DNA of 64,000 bases from assembly GCF_000825685.1 (NCBI RefSeq), contig NZ_CCXM01000001.1, positions 1,139,828-1,203,827 of the forward strand, in the 5' to 3' direction. How positions within the stretch are numbered: the stretch's first letter is position 1; each line of letters starts with the position of its first letter. Source of the stretch: Rickettsia hoogstraalii. GTDB lineage: Bacteria; Pseudomonadota; Alphaproteobacteria; Rickettsiales; Rickettsiaceae. This document shows positions 46,077 through 57,561 of this stretch, one piece after another. The notes under the pieces are model-generated. The model was not told the DNA's origin, searched no databases, and saw only the letters and a list, made by a program, of their open reading frames with translations. A program made the translations under genes and the position numbers.

Positions 46077-47234
46077 ATGATAAAAAATTATTGGAAAAAG
46101 TTTTGGAAGAATAGTACTACCAAATCACAAAATTTTATTGAACTAAACGACATTGCATACGGGAACTTAAAAAGAGTTAAGGTAGGCATAGAAGCTTATC
46201 GTGAAAATGTTATAGTATATAGATGTATTAATTTAATTGCCCAATCGGCGGGACATGTGCCGTGGAAAGTGCTTAAAAGTAGAACCGGAGAAGTAATATC
46301 AGACCATCCGGTACATTATTTACTAAAAAGACCGAATCCTGAAAAAGCCGGAGCGGATTTTTTTAGTGAGCTAATTGCAAGCAAATTATTATTCGGTAAT
46401 AGTTATATTTTATCAACTCTGGATTCATATCCTAAAGAAATTTATTTACTACCGGCTCTTGCTACTGAGCTTGTTATAGAACATAACAATTTAGTTGCTT
46501 ATAGATATAAAAGTAGCAAAGGTGATAGGATTTATAAGATTGACCATATAGCTAAGATGAGTAGAGTCTTGCATTTAAAAAACTATCATCCTCTAGATCA
46601 GCATTACGGATTATCTTGTTTAGAAGCTGCTTCTCTCCCTATAGATTTACATCAGCAATCTTCTTATTGGAATCATTCATTATTACAAAATGGAGCAAGA
46701 CCTTCCGGTGCATTAATAGTAAAAGATAGTAACGGCTATCTTAGCGATGAACAGTTTGAAAGATTGCAAGCTCAATTATCAGAGAAATTTAGCGGTAATA
46801 GTAATGCCGGTAAGCCTTTGTTGCTTGAGGGAGGGCTTGGCTGGCAAGAAATGAGTATCAACCCAAAGGATATGGATTTCATTGAATCTAAAAACTCTGC
46901 GGCAAGAGAAATAGCTTTAGCCTTTGGAGTGCTGCCGCAGTTACTAGGTATTAACGGCGATAACACCTATAGCAATATGCAGGAAGCTCGTCTTGCTTTA
47001 TGGGAAGAAACGCTAATCCCTTTACTTGATAAAATTGCGGATAGTATGAGTAATTGGTTTTCATATCTTTTTAAGGAAGATATTATTATTGATTTTGATC
47101 GTGATTCTATATCTGCATTAACCGAAAAGCGTGAAAATTTATGGGCTAAAATCTCTAATGCTAATTTCATGACTTTAAATGAAAAAAGAGCTTTTGTCGG
47201 ACTTCCACCGGTTATAAACAGTGATAGATTATGA
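46077..47234 (+). CDS. Phage portal protein (HK97 family, GTA-like)
   Basis: The 385-residue protein starts MIKNYWKKFWKNSTTKSQNF. It shows the HK97 portal pattern: VYRCINLIAQSAGHVPWKVL, then HPVHYLLKRPNPEKAGADFF and a later AREIALAFGVLPQLLGINGD with TYSNMQEARLALWEETLIPL. The portal is the ring through which DNA enters the head. It stands alone here, far from the tail genes at the window start. It is intact and just upstream of a small gene that overlaps it by 4 bp. Confidence 0.92.
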   Translation: MIKNYWKKFWKNSTTKSQNFIELNDIAYGNLKRVKVGIEAYRENVIVYRCINLIAQSAGHVPWKVLKSRTGEVISDHPVHYLLKRPNPEKAGADFFSELIASKLLFGNSYILSTLDSYPKEIYLLPALATELVIEHNNLVAYRYKSSKGDRIYKIDHIAKMSRVLHLKNYHPLDQHYGLSCLEAASLPIDLHQQSSYWNHSLLQNGARPSGALIVKDSNGYLSDEQFERLQAQLSEKFSGNSNAGKPLLLEGGLGWQEMSINPKDMDFIESKNSAAREIALAFGVLPQLLGINGDNTYSNMQEARLALWEETLIPLLDKIADSMSNWFSYLFKEDIIIDFDRDSISALTEKRENLWAKISNANFMTLNEKRAFVGLPPVINSDRL

Positions 47235-47452
47235 CTAAAGATATTAGCGATACGTTAAATAATTTGTATGACCTTATAATGAGGCTCATTATTCTACTCG
47301 AAGATGAATTAGTACGTATTACATTGCATAAAAATAAAAATAATATAATAGACACTAAAAACCTTACTGAAACCTTAAATAAACTAGTTAACTTAATAGT
47401 ACAGTTAAATAAATTATCTAATAGCCGACAAGCTCGGAAAATTCAAAAATAG
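47231..47452 (+). CDS. Small helical protein following the portal gene
   Basis: The 73-residue frame overlaps the portal stop by 4 bp (ATGA), a sign of co-translation. It is a mostly helical, Leu/Asn-rich protein (MTKDISDTLNNLYDLIMRLI). GTA clusters often have a small gene between portal and protease. I do not recognise a family. After it, 47453-47708 contains no coding region that I can support, only AT-rich DNA before the autotransporter. Confidence 0.55.
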   Translation: MTKDISDTLNNLYDLIMRLIILLEDELVRITLHKNKNNIIDTKNLTETLNKLVNLIVQLNKLSNSRQARKIQK

Positions 47453-48610
47453 ATGAAAAAGATAAAATGATAATAGATAATTTTTTAGAAAATTATAATT
47501 TAAAAAATCTTTTTTAGAAATGTTCACAGAACCTAATATCTTATCTAATTTTAACCTCCTGATTAATATATTAATAGCCTAAAAACCTAATGTTGTAAAA
47601 ACGCCTCATCAATTCAATAAATATATCATTACTTTATACAAAAATTAATAAATTAAAGAGTTTTAATATAAAGTTTTAGTCAATAAATCAACTATAAGGT
47701 TAAGAGTTATGAGGAAAAAATCTAGAATATTAAAAAGTTTTCTAGCAACCGCATCAATATTAGGTCTGTCATTGACCATGCCGGTAAATGAAATATATGC
47801 AGCAGCTGTTAGTCAAATGGTCGGGGATGTTAATCTTAATAATCCGAATACTAATTTTAATCCACCATTTGGTGATGGTAATACTATTGAAGTGATTAAT
47901 TCCGGTAATATAACTGTATCAAATAGCGGTACTTACAATATAGGTGCTATACGGGCTGATCAAGAAGTAACTACAATGTCGGTCGGTAGCGGTAGCACGG
48001 ATCTAGCTATAAATCTTACAATTGGTTCAATGTCCGGTGTTGTAAAGAGTTTGAATATTACAAGATTTAATAATGCTACTAATATAAATATTACTTTAAA
48101 TGGTAGTGCAGGGGTCGGCGATATTCCTTCAGTAAATGATTATAGTGCATTACAACAGGTATCATTTACACAGATGGGTGGCGAATAGTATTAATTTGAA
48201 TATTAATGCCCCAGTAACTCTAAATAGCACCTTTTACACTAGTGCATCCTCAGAAACAATAAATGTAAATAACGATGTTATAATAACTAAGACTACTACA
48301 GCTAATGGTGCAGGAAATATGAATTTTAATATTGCCGGAGATAAATCGCTTACTTTATCTGCTCCCAATTCGATTCAAGATGGAACAGGTGCAGGGAGAG
48401 TAAGGTTTAATTTTACAGGTGCAAATTCTGTCCTAAATATAGACGGTACTAATACTACAATTAGAGGAGCAATAACTAACGGAGCAAATGGAACATTAAA
48501 TGTAAATGCCGGAGTTACTACGGCTACTGATTCAACTGTTACTAATATTCAAAAGACGAATATCGCCGATAACACTACTTTTGATATTGATAGTGTTAAT
48601 AGTAACATGA

Positions 48611-48957
48611 ATTTATTAAATAATGGAACAAGTATAGCGTTTAAAGGAGCAAGTTCAGAGTTAGGTTTAATAAATACCGGTAATACGGATAAGCAGTTTA
48701 CGTTATATGCTAACTTAAATCCATCAGATGCGGAAGATGAATATGGGATAGTACGAGTAGAAGCAACTACAAATAATCTTAACTATAGCAAATAATGGAG
48801 GACCATATACGATAGGGCAGGACAATACGCATCGTCTTAAAGAATTTGAAGTTAAGGGAGCAGGAAATATTGTAATTGATAATACGCTATTTACAAAGTT
48901 ACTAAGTATGAATAATACCGGACAGGTAACTCTTAATCAAATCTTAGATTTAGGAGT
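48611..48957 (+). repeat. Autotransporter passenger repeat, copy 1
   Basis: This is one of three long repeats inside the passenger, with copies at about 49440-49788 and 51309-51656. It contains AACAATCTTACTATAGC-like sequence in a form with one extra A (AATCTTAACTATAGC at 48776-48790). That insertion breaks the frame. Confidence 0.75.
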
Positions 48958-49439
48958 AGGCGGTAACATCGCTTTTGGAACTGATGGTACGCTAGTGTTA
49001 AACAGGGGGATAATTGGGGATGTTGATTTTAATGATGGTGCTGGTACGTTAGTAATGGCTAGTAACTTTAGAACTGGTAGTAAGTTTAGTAATGCGGCGA
49101 ATGCTACAGTGCAAATATTTAGTTCTTTAATATCTTTAAGAGATTCAAGTGCAGGAAATATAGGGAATATTATAATTGGAAATGATAATGGCGGTGCTAC
49201 GCTTCAAGCGAATGGTGGAATAAATTTTATGAGTAATATGAGGTTTGGTAACAAAGGTGGGACACTTTTGATTACTAATAGTCAAGTTTCATTCTCAGGA
49301 AAGATTATTAACGGTGAACAAGGTCGGTTAGATATAAATGCTAATTTTACAGCTTTAGATCCAACGATTTCTACTATTCAAGAAACTAATATTGCAGATA
49401 ATGTTGCTTTTAATATAGATGCTAAAAACGGCAACGTAG

Positions 49440-49788
49440 ATTTATTAAATAATGGAACAAGTATAGCGTTTAAAGGAGCAGATTCAGAAGTAGATTTAGT
49501 AAATACAGGGAATGCAAATAAGCAGTTTACGTTATATTCTAATTTAAATCCATCAGGTGCAGAGGATGAATATGGTATAGTAAGAGTAGAGGCAACTACG
49601 AACAATCTTACTATAGCAAATAATGGAGGACCATATACGATAGGGCAGGACAATACCCATCGTCTTAAAGAATTTGAAGTTAAAGGAACAGGTAATATCG
49701 TAATTGATAATACGGTATTTACAAAGCGATTTAACATGAATAGTACCGGACAGGTGACTCTTAATCAAGTATTAGATTTAGGAGCAGA
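49440..49788 (+). repeat. Autotransporter passenger repeat, copy 2 (intact)
   Basis: This copy keeps the frame throughout: it reads TTNNLTIANNGGPYTIGQDN and ends NMNSTGQVTLNQVLDLGA. It serves as the reference for the lesions in the other two copies. Confidence 0.75.
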
Positions 49789-51308
49789 AGGAGAGGTATT
49801 ATATAATCAGCCCGGTACATTAAATGTTAGTGGTGATAATCCTATTATAGGAAAGGTTAACTTTCAAAATGTTGATGATATTCTTAAGGTAAGCATAGGT
49901 TCTAATCAAGTTTTCGCAGCTAATATAGATAATATAAATAATGCAGATAATAATGGTTCAGTTATTATATCGCAAGGAGGAAATAATATAGCACAACCTT
50001 CTATTATAAATAGTGCTATAGGTATGACTAATCCTATAAAGGAATTAATAATAAATAATGCAAATGAATATAGTCTTAATATTGTATTAAACGGGGAGGT
50101 CAAAGCGTCTAAGATTCAAGTAAATCGTACTAGTGGCAGTAACCCAAATATGCGAATGACTATAAATAATGATGTTACTGCTGATATAGAAGGTGTTAGC
50201 AATGGTAGTAATAATTTTGTATTAACTATTAATCAAGGAAAGACAGTTACCGGTGCAATAAATTCTATAAATACCGCTTCAACAACTATAAATTTGAGAG
50301 GTAGCGTTACGGGTCCAATAACCAATGCCACTACTATTAATTTCGATGGTACAGGAAATACAAGACTAGGTTCTACTGCAAATACTACAGATTTTATAGT
50401 AGCTAATGCTAAAGCTAATGTAACTGCCGATGGTCGTATGATTGGTAATTTAAGTTATAACGCAGCAGGTACGGTAGCAGCTACTAAAGGGATAACAGGA
50501 GATATTAACTTTAAAGGTAATGATGGAGTATTTAATTTAGGTAATGGTTCTACGATTGATGGGGCAGTGACCAGTACCGGCTCCGTTGCCGGTAGCTTGT
50601 ATTTTATAGGTGATGGAGAGGTTACCGGTGGAGTAGAGGCAAAAAAAGTAGTGTTTAACGGTGTAGATAATATAGATGGGGCTGCAAATGCAGAAATATT
50701 TATTGTGGCAAATGTTAATACAAAAGCAGATATTACCGGAAAGATGGTAGGAAATATAGAATATACTGCTGCAGGTGCTTTACTTGCAAATGGAGGGCTA
50801 ACAGGAAATGTTAACTTTAATAATAGAGGAGGTACATTTTATTTAGAGGAGGGAGCTAAGATTATCGGTAGTGTTACTAGTACCGGCGGTATAGCCGGTA
50901 CTTTAGTGTTCATAGGTGATGGAGAGGCTACGGGAGATATAGGTACGGATGACGAAAATAAGCCTGATATTATAGAGATTGCGGGTGATAATACAAAACA
51001 AGTAGCGTTAAGAGGAAATGTACTTGTAAATGATTTAGTTTTTGTTCAAGGTGTTGATTCTTCAGGTAAGGCAAATATTGAGAGGGGTTTAGTTGCAAGA
51101 AGAGTAGTTTTCAATAATGAGAATGCAGATGGAGGTACATTAGTAATAAATGCACCATCTGCAGTTAATGCTATAGTAAATCCTAATAACGGTATGATAG
51201 TTCTGAATGCTGATTTTACAATTAGTGACCCAAGTGCCGGAGATATAAGAGAGATAAAAATAGCTAATAACATAAAATATACGATTGATGCTAAAAGTGG
51301 AAATGTAG

Positions 51309-51656
51309 ATTTATTAAATAACGGTGCAAAGATAATATTTGAAGGGGCAGGCTCGGAATTAAATTTAATAAATACCGGTATACGGATAAGCAGTTTACGT
51401 TATATGCTAACTTAAATCCATCAAATGCAGAAGATGAATACGGTATAGTAAGAATAGAGGCAACTACGAACAATCTTACTATAGCAAATAATGGAGGACC
51501 ATATACGATAGGGCAGGACAATACGCATCGTCTTAAAGAATTTGAAGTTAAGGGAGCAGGTAATATCGTAATTGATAATACGGTATTTACAAAGTGATTT
51601 AATATGAATAGTACCGGACAGGTAACTCTTAATCAGGTCTTAGATTTAGGAGCAGG
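51309..51656 (+). repeat. Autotransporter passenger repeat, copy 3
   Basis: Compared with copy 2 it has a one-base deletion near 51380 (GGTATACGG against GGTAATACGG of copy 1) and a CGA-to-TGA change at 51595-51597. Both disrupt translation. Confidence 0.75.
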
Positions 51657-54600
51657 CGGTGAGGTAGTGTTTGCAGCAGATGGCAAGTTAACGGCAAGTA
51701 ATGGGATTAGCGGAGCGGTTACAACGGCTACAAATGATACAGGAACATTGACGATAGGAGCAGGGAATGTAACCGGTACGATTGGTACTAATGGGAAAAG
51801 TTTAAAATTAGTAAATATCGGAGCAAATCCTATTACGTTCTCATCTAATGTATTTGCTCCTGTTGCTTTAACTGATCAAAATTCACAATTAACATTAGCA
51901 GACGGTATTGTAGTTACCGGATCAGTAACCACAAAAAACAATACAAGAGGAGTATTATCGCTTGGAGTCGGAAGTAGCATAACGAACGGAATAGGAGCAA
52001 ATAACTTCAACTTAGAAAGAGTAGAGCTTAGAGCTGGAGTGAGCAGTCTTGGCGGTAATATATATGCTGGAGCGGTGAAGCTTATGGCCGATACTTCAGT
52101 CTTAACGCTTGAGGATAATGCAAAGGTTTATGGCAGTGTAACAACGAAGATGGACACAAAAGGTATATTAGTACTTGGCCGAAATAGCAGCGTTGCGGGT
52201 ATCGGAGCAAACGGGTTTGCTCTTGAAAGAGTAGAGATAGGAGTGGGAGAGGGCAGTTTAAGAGGTAATATATATACGAGAACAGTGAAGCTTATGGCCG
52301 ATGATTCAGCTTTAACGCTAGAAGATAATGCAACAATTTACGGTAGCGTAACAACGAAGACTAATGAGAAAGGCATATTAATTTTCAGCCGGAACGGTAG
52401 TGTAACGGATAATATAGGAGAAAATGGAGCAGCTTTAGAGAAAGTAATATTTAAAGGTGTAGATACTATAGAAGGTGCGGCTTATGCTCAAACTTTTACT
52501 ATAGCAAATGCTAATGTCACGGTTAAAGGATTAATGACCGGTAACGTAAATTATGAAGCAGACGGTACATTAGCACCTGAAGGTATAATAGGAGATATCG
52601 ACTTTAAAGGGACTAACGGAACGTTTAGTATAAATGACGGTCGTGCAATTGATGGAGCTGTACTTAATACCGGCGGGATTGGCGGTATTTTGAATTTTAA
52701 AGGAACGGTACTGTAAGTGGAAGTATAGGTACGGATGCCGAAAATAGCCCTGCTATTATAAATATCCAAGGAGATGATACAACAAATGTATCTCTAGCAA
52801 ATGATGTATTTGTAGGTGGTGTTAATTTTACAAACGGTGGGAAACTACAACTTAATAAAAATCTCACGGCAAAGAATGTTGATTTTGGAGCAAAAGGCGG
52901 TACTTTAGAGTTTAACGGTAATGATAAATATATTTTCAATACCGTTATAGCAAACGGACAAACCGGTATATTAAACGTTTTAACTACCTTAACGGCTACG
53001 GATGCAAGCGTTGGTACGCTTAAAACAATAAATATAGGGAATGCTAATGCAGGACAGAGTTTTTTAATTGTAGTAAATAATGCTAACTTAGCTCTACTAA
53101 CTAGTCAAAATAGCAGTATTAATTTTGGCAATGCAAATTCAAAACTAACATTAACCGCTCCTGTAGATCAAATTGTTACATTTGCGGGTAGCTTATTAAA
53201 AGGTACTGCTGGTGGTGGCGGTATTGTTCTTTTGGATGGTAACGGTCATAATTTAGTTGTAGACGGTAAGAATGAAGCAATGCTCGGTACGGTAGGTAAT
53301 GAGTTAGCTGAATTAAATATTAAGGGGGACGTTACTATTACAGGTGAATTAAAAGCCCAAGCTATTAACTTCTCAAATGCAGGACAAGAAGCGATATTAA
53401 CGCTACAAGCGGCAGGTGGAGTTACTAATATTACTACAGCAGGAAATAATCTTCACACTTTAGCAATAACGGATTTTGACACCGGTAACGGTGCTATTGG
53501 GACTGAAGATCACAGATTAAAAGCAATAGAATTAACAGGAAACGGTTTAGTTACGGTAAATACTAAGAATTTTTATTCAGATGTAACTACCGCGAATAAC
53601 GGGCAAGGTAACGTAAAACTTAATATAGAGGGTGGTACTACTTATAATTTAGGAAGTAAAAATAATAGTTTAGCAAGTGTACAAGTTAGTGAGAATAGTA
53701 CTATTAAAGGTGATGTATATTCTAAAGAGATTAACATTGATGCAGGTAAGAATATGGATTTTGAACGAGGTAATAATAGAAATGCTAAAAATATAATTAT
53801 ACAGGATGTTTTAGTAGATAGAGATCTCCTTCCTCGTTCGCTTCAGTTATTTACTTATTTAACTGATATTAAAGTAGATAAGCTGAATTTTGTAGATGCT
53901 GCTGCTTCTGTACATTTTAAAGATGCGGTTTTAGTAAATGCTGAGATTAATGGTGGCGGTGCTATAAAATTTGATGAAAATGTTTGGTTAAAAGAAGAAA
54001 TCAAAAATGTAGAGCGTTTAGAGTTTGGTCCTGAGAAATTTGCTATTCTTGAGAAAAATATTAAAGCAGCTAATTTAGTAGCAAATAAAGCAAATATAGT
54101 ATTATTGGATAATTTAGGAATAGATGCTGATTCACAATTTACGGATATTGCTTTAGATTTAGCTACTTACGAATTAAAGCATACAGGAAATGTTACATAT
54201 AACGGTACTCTTGAGATTATTACATATTTTGATGTGACTGTGAAATCGGGAGGCATATATTAGTCGGTAACGGGGCTAATGTTGATATGTCGGCTTTAGC
54301 TTTAGATAGTTTAGTAATTAAAGTCAAATCACGCTCTGATATTACTAAAATTACTCCTGATACCAAACATGAAGTAATACTAAAAGAAGCAGGTGGAAAT
54401 TTTACTCCTGTTGCTCAAAATAAAGTTACTGTTGATACAGGTGGAGAATTAAACAGGTTAATAAGATGGGTAAGATGGGTAAGCGATGAGAATGGAGTTG
54501 TATTACTGAATAATAATGATAACGGTGGCGGTAATCCCGAAAATCCTGATCCAGGAGGTGGTGATCCAGAGAACCCAGGTGACGGCGATAACGGTGGAGG

Positions 54601-55896
54601 AAATCCTGGAGACGGAGAAGGTGGTGTAATAGTGCCTATTTTTGATCCAAAACCGATAAGAGATGAGGTTACGGGTCCTATAGCTCCCGGTCTTGTAGAG
54701 CAATTAATTGGTATTGGCATTGGTAATGAGAGTGATGCAGGTAAAGTATTAAATGATTTAGGATCAACAAAAAATGTTTCAGAAACTTTAAATCGGTTAG
54801 GTGGAAGAACAGATGTACGAGAAGTGAGTGAGGGACTTGGAGAGTTTAATATAGAAGAAATACAGGACATATTAACAGATATTTCGGTAAATATGGACAG
54901 CGTTGTTTCTTCGGGGATTAATGCTAGACTAGGTGAAGTAAATAATAAAGATGAAAGTACATTTAAGCTAAACGGTTTAAATAAACCAAATGCTAGTGAA
55001 AGTCTTACTAATCAAGCGGCAGTAGCTGCCGGTGATGAGGATAATATCGGTACGGGTATCTGGGGCGTTCCTTTTTACGGTAAGGCTACACAAAAATCCC
55101 GTAATGATGGGGCAAGTGGGTATAAGTCTAAATCTCAAGGAGGAATAATAGGTTTTGATTATGCTCTAAGTGACAGTGTAATAGTTGGAGCTGCTTACAC
55201 TAGAGCCTATAGTAAATTACGCCATCAAAATTATAAAGTCGGTGATAAGACTAAAGCTATAAGCGATATATATTCTATCTACCTACGGGCTTTATAATTG
55301 TGGGACAAGTAATTTCTTTGTTGAGGCTATAGGCTCATACGGTAGAAGTAGAGTTAAGAATTATGAAAAACGTAAGGTTTATACGGACGATCAAACTGCA
55401 ATCGGTAAATTTAATAACACTTCTTATAGTGGTGAATTACTTGGCGGTTATAATTATTTAATATCTAACTTTACTGCTATAACACCGATGATCGGAACTC
55501 GTTATGCTACATTTAAAAATAATAGTTACAAAGAAACAGGTACTACTTTCCAAAATTTATCCGTTAGAAAAAAATCATATGATAGATTTGAAGGCATAGC
55601 TGGATTAAAAGGTGTAACTAACTTCTTTGTAAAAGACGTAAAAATGAAACCGGAATTGTATGGTTTTGTAAATTATGATTTTAAAGGAAAATTACCGAAT
55701 ACCGATGCACGGCTTGATGGAATAGATGAGCCGCTTACAACAGTTAAATTTAAACCTACAAAACTAAATTATAATTTAGGCGGGAGTCTTTCTGTTCAAT
55801 ATAATATGATGGAGTTTGGTATTAGATATAATTTATCCCTTGCGCAGAAATACATAGCTAATCAAGGTTCTTTAAGGCTTAAGGTAAATCTGTAAG

Positions 55897-56114
55897 TTTA
55901 TTTAATGCGAACTATGGACAAGGAACTTATTTATGGCACTGTTAACAAAATAATTTTAATGGATAATTAAAAAGAATTTTTAGCGAAAATTAATAAGATT
56001 TTTGAAGTAATAGTTATTCATATTTCAAAAAAATCTTACAATTTGCAGCAAAAAGTGATTTAATTACCCTTGAAATTTATTTTGTTAACAGTGCCATAGT
56101 TTGCATTAAGTAAA
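55897..56114. mobile_element. MITE-like inverted-repeat element
   Basis: The 165-bp core has terminal inverted repeats ATGGCACTGTTAACAAAATAA (55933-55953) and its exact complement at 56077-56097. Further out, TTTATTTAATGCGAACTATGG (55897-55917) pairs imperfectly (19 of 21) with CCATAGTTTGCATTAAGTAAA (56094-56114). The inside is AT-rich with no gene. It lies between the autotransporter end and mazF and overlaps the last codons of mazF. Confidence 0.65.
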
Positions 56115-56429
56115 TATAGCCTTTAAAGTCTTAAAAACTAAATTTATAGTTTCATTGTCTAAAGTTCCAAGTTTTTTTATAATTCTAGATTTATCTATAG
56201 TATGAATTTGATCTAATACGATATTGCCTTTTTTACCATCAAAAGTAACCGTAACACGAGTTGGATAGTTTTTAATTTTACTCGTCATAGGAGCAACAAT
56301 AAGAGTATTAATATACTTATTCATTTCATTAGGAGAAATAACAACGCAAGGTCTAGTCTTATTTATTTCCGTTCCTTTAGTCGGAACAAGAGAAATAAGT
56401 AATATATCGAATCTGTTAATATTTACCAT
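56106..56429 (-). CDS. mazF: MazF/PemK-type toxin (mRNA interferase)
   Basis: The 107-residue protein starts MVNINRFDILLISLVPTKGT. The MazF markers KTRPCVVISPNEMNKYINTL and VTFDGKKGNIVLDQIHTID are present. It cleaves mRNA at specific short sequences. The gene overlaps the mazE end by 7 bp. It appears complete, although the outer inverted repeat reaches its last codons. Confidence 0.9.
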   Translation of the reverse strand: MVNINRFDILLISLVPTKGTEINKTRPCVVISPNEMNKYINTLIVAPMTSKIKNYPTRVTVTFDGKKGNIVLDQIHTIDKSRIIKKLGTLDNETINLVFKTLKAIFT

Positions 56430-56668
56430 TCCCAGCCTTCTGTGTCTAAGTCTATATAATCTTCATCTAAGAGTTGGTCATCTTTCTTTTTAACCATAGT
56501 TTTAAAACTTTCTTCCCATCCTTCTCTTATATTTTCATAAGGAGTTATTATAAGAGAGTGATTTTTTACCGTTAAATTTACTGTACTTTTTATTTTACAT
56601 TGTTCAAGAAAAGCTTTAGGAATGCGTAAGCCTCTTGAATTACCGATTTTAATAATTTCTGCGTGCAT
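56423..56668 (-). CDS. mazE: MazE-type antitoxin (AbrB/SpoVT fold)
   Basis: The 81-residue protein starts MHAEIIKIGNSRGLRIPKAF, the classical MazE/AbrB strand, and continues LEQCKIKSTVNLTVKNHSLI. The acidic C-terminal tail DYIDLDTEGWEW wraps MazF. The toxin follows with overlap. Complete. Confidence 0.92.
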   Translation of the reverse strand: MHAEIIKIGNSRGLRIPKAFLEQCKIKSTVNLTVKNHSLIITPYENIREGWEESFKTMVKKKDDQLLDEDYIDLDTEGWEW

Positions 56669-56830
56669 GTTTATTACCGATATAAATGTCTTAATACAGT
56701 ATAATTACTTTGTATATACATATCAAGCGATTTTTTTATAATACTACATTATTTTAAAAATATAAATTTCAATCTTGGGTTGTTACATTTTTTCTGCTAT
56801 TGTGCAAATATACTACTCATAAATAACATT

Positions 56831-57538
56831 ATGTCAGAAAAAATAAAGCATGATAAGTTTTTTCAAAAAGCTTTAGCAAATCCTTTTGTTGCTAGAGAAT
56901 TTTTTAATATGCATTTACCGCCGCATATAAAAGCTTTATTTTCCCCTACTACCTTAACACTGGAAAATGATAGTTTTATAGAGCCAAACCTTAAAGAATC
57001 TATCACGGATGTTTTATTTTCTGTTAAAATTAATAACAACGAAAGTTATTTATATCTACTACTGGAACATCAAAGTAGCTCCGATCACTTGATGGCTTTT
57101 CTCTTGTTTAAGTATATGTTAAATATCGCTGAACGACACTTGAGCTTGTATCCTAACCCCAAGAAATTTCCTTTTATATATCCGTTAGTATTTTTTAATG
57201 ATAATCAAAAATATACCGCTCCTTTAAATTTATGGGATTTATTTGAAAATAGTGAGTTAGTAAAAGCTACTTGGAGCAATGATTATCAACTTATAGACTT
57301 ACAAAATATAGCTGATGAGAAATTAAAACAAAATCCTTGGCTAGCTATTTTGCAAATTCTAATGAAATATATTCACAAACCTAATTTATTTAATAAATGG
57401 TAAGAAATATCTAACTGTTTAACAATAGTTGCTAATTCTAATACCGGTGTTGATTATATAAAGAGTGCTTTGAGTTACTCTTTGACTAAAGTAGAACAAA
57501 CTAATAAAATATACCGGTTTAACAAAAGGAGAGATTAA
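56831..57538 (+). pseudogene. Rpn/YhgA-like PD-(D/E)XK nuclease, truncated by stop
   Basis: The likely start is ATG 56831 (MSEKIKHDKFFQKALANPFV). The Rpn family (recombination-promoting nuclease, Transposase_31) marks are ADVLFS-like ITDVLFSVKINN followed by LYLLLEHQSSSD, where D-E-Q are the nuclease residues. A TAA at 57401-57403 ends the frame after LFNKW. The following sequence continues in the same frame (EISNCLTIVANSNTGVDYIK) to 57538. The protein is thus truncated by a single stop. Confidence 0.75.
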
Positions 57539-57561
57539 AAAATTAAATTAAAATTTTCTAT

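Larger units (their letters stand above)
47709..55895 (+). pseudogene. Sca-type autotransporter, fragmented
   Basis: From ATG 47709 a signal peptide (MRKKSRILKSFLATAS ... NEIYA) leads into a large repetitive passenger and a C-terminal autotransporter beta-domain (54.9-55.9 kb, ending SLRLKVNL). The frame breaks near 48178, 48781, 51380, 52705, 54263 and 55283, plus a nonsense TGA at 51595-51597. Reading through gives about 2,700 residues. The beta-domain has the IGFDYALSDSVIVGAAYTRA motif. Passenger repeats of about 347 bp occur three times. Sca proteins mediate adhesion or invasion. I cannot assign an sca number. Confidence 0.88.

Noticed and set aside
54415..54870. Proline-rich frame on the minus strand
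   Set aside because: It is the antisense of the Gly/Pro-rich linker of the autotransporter.
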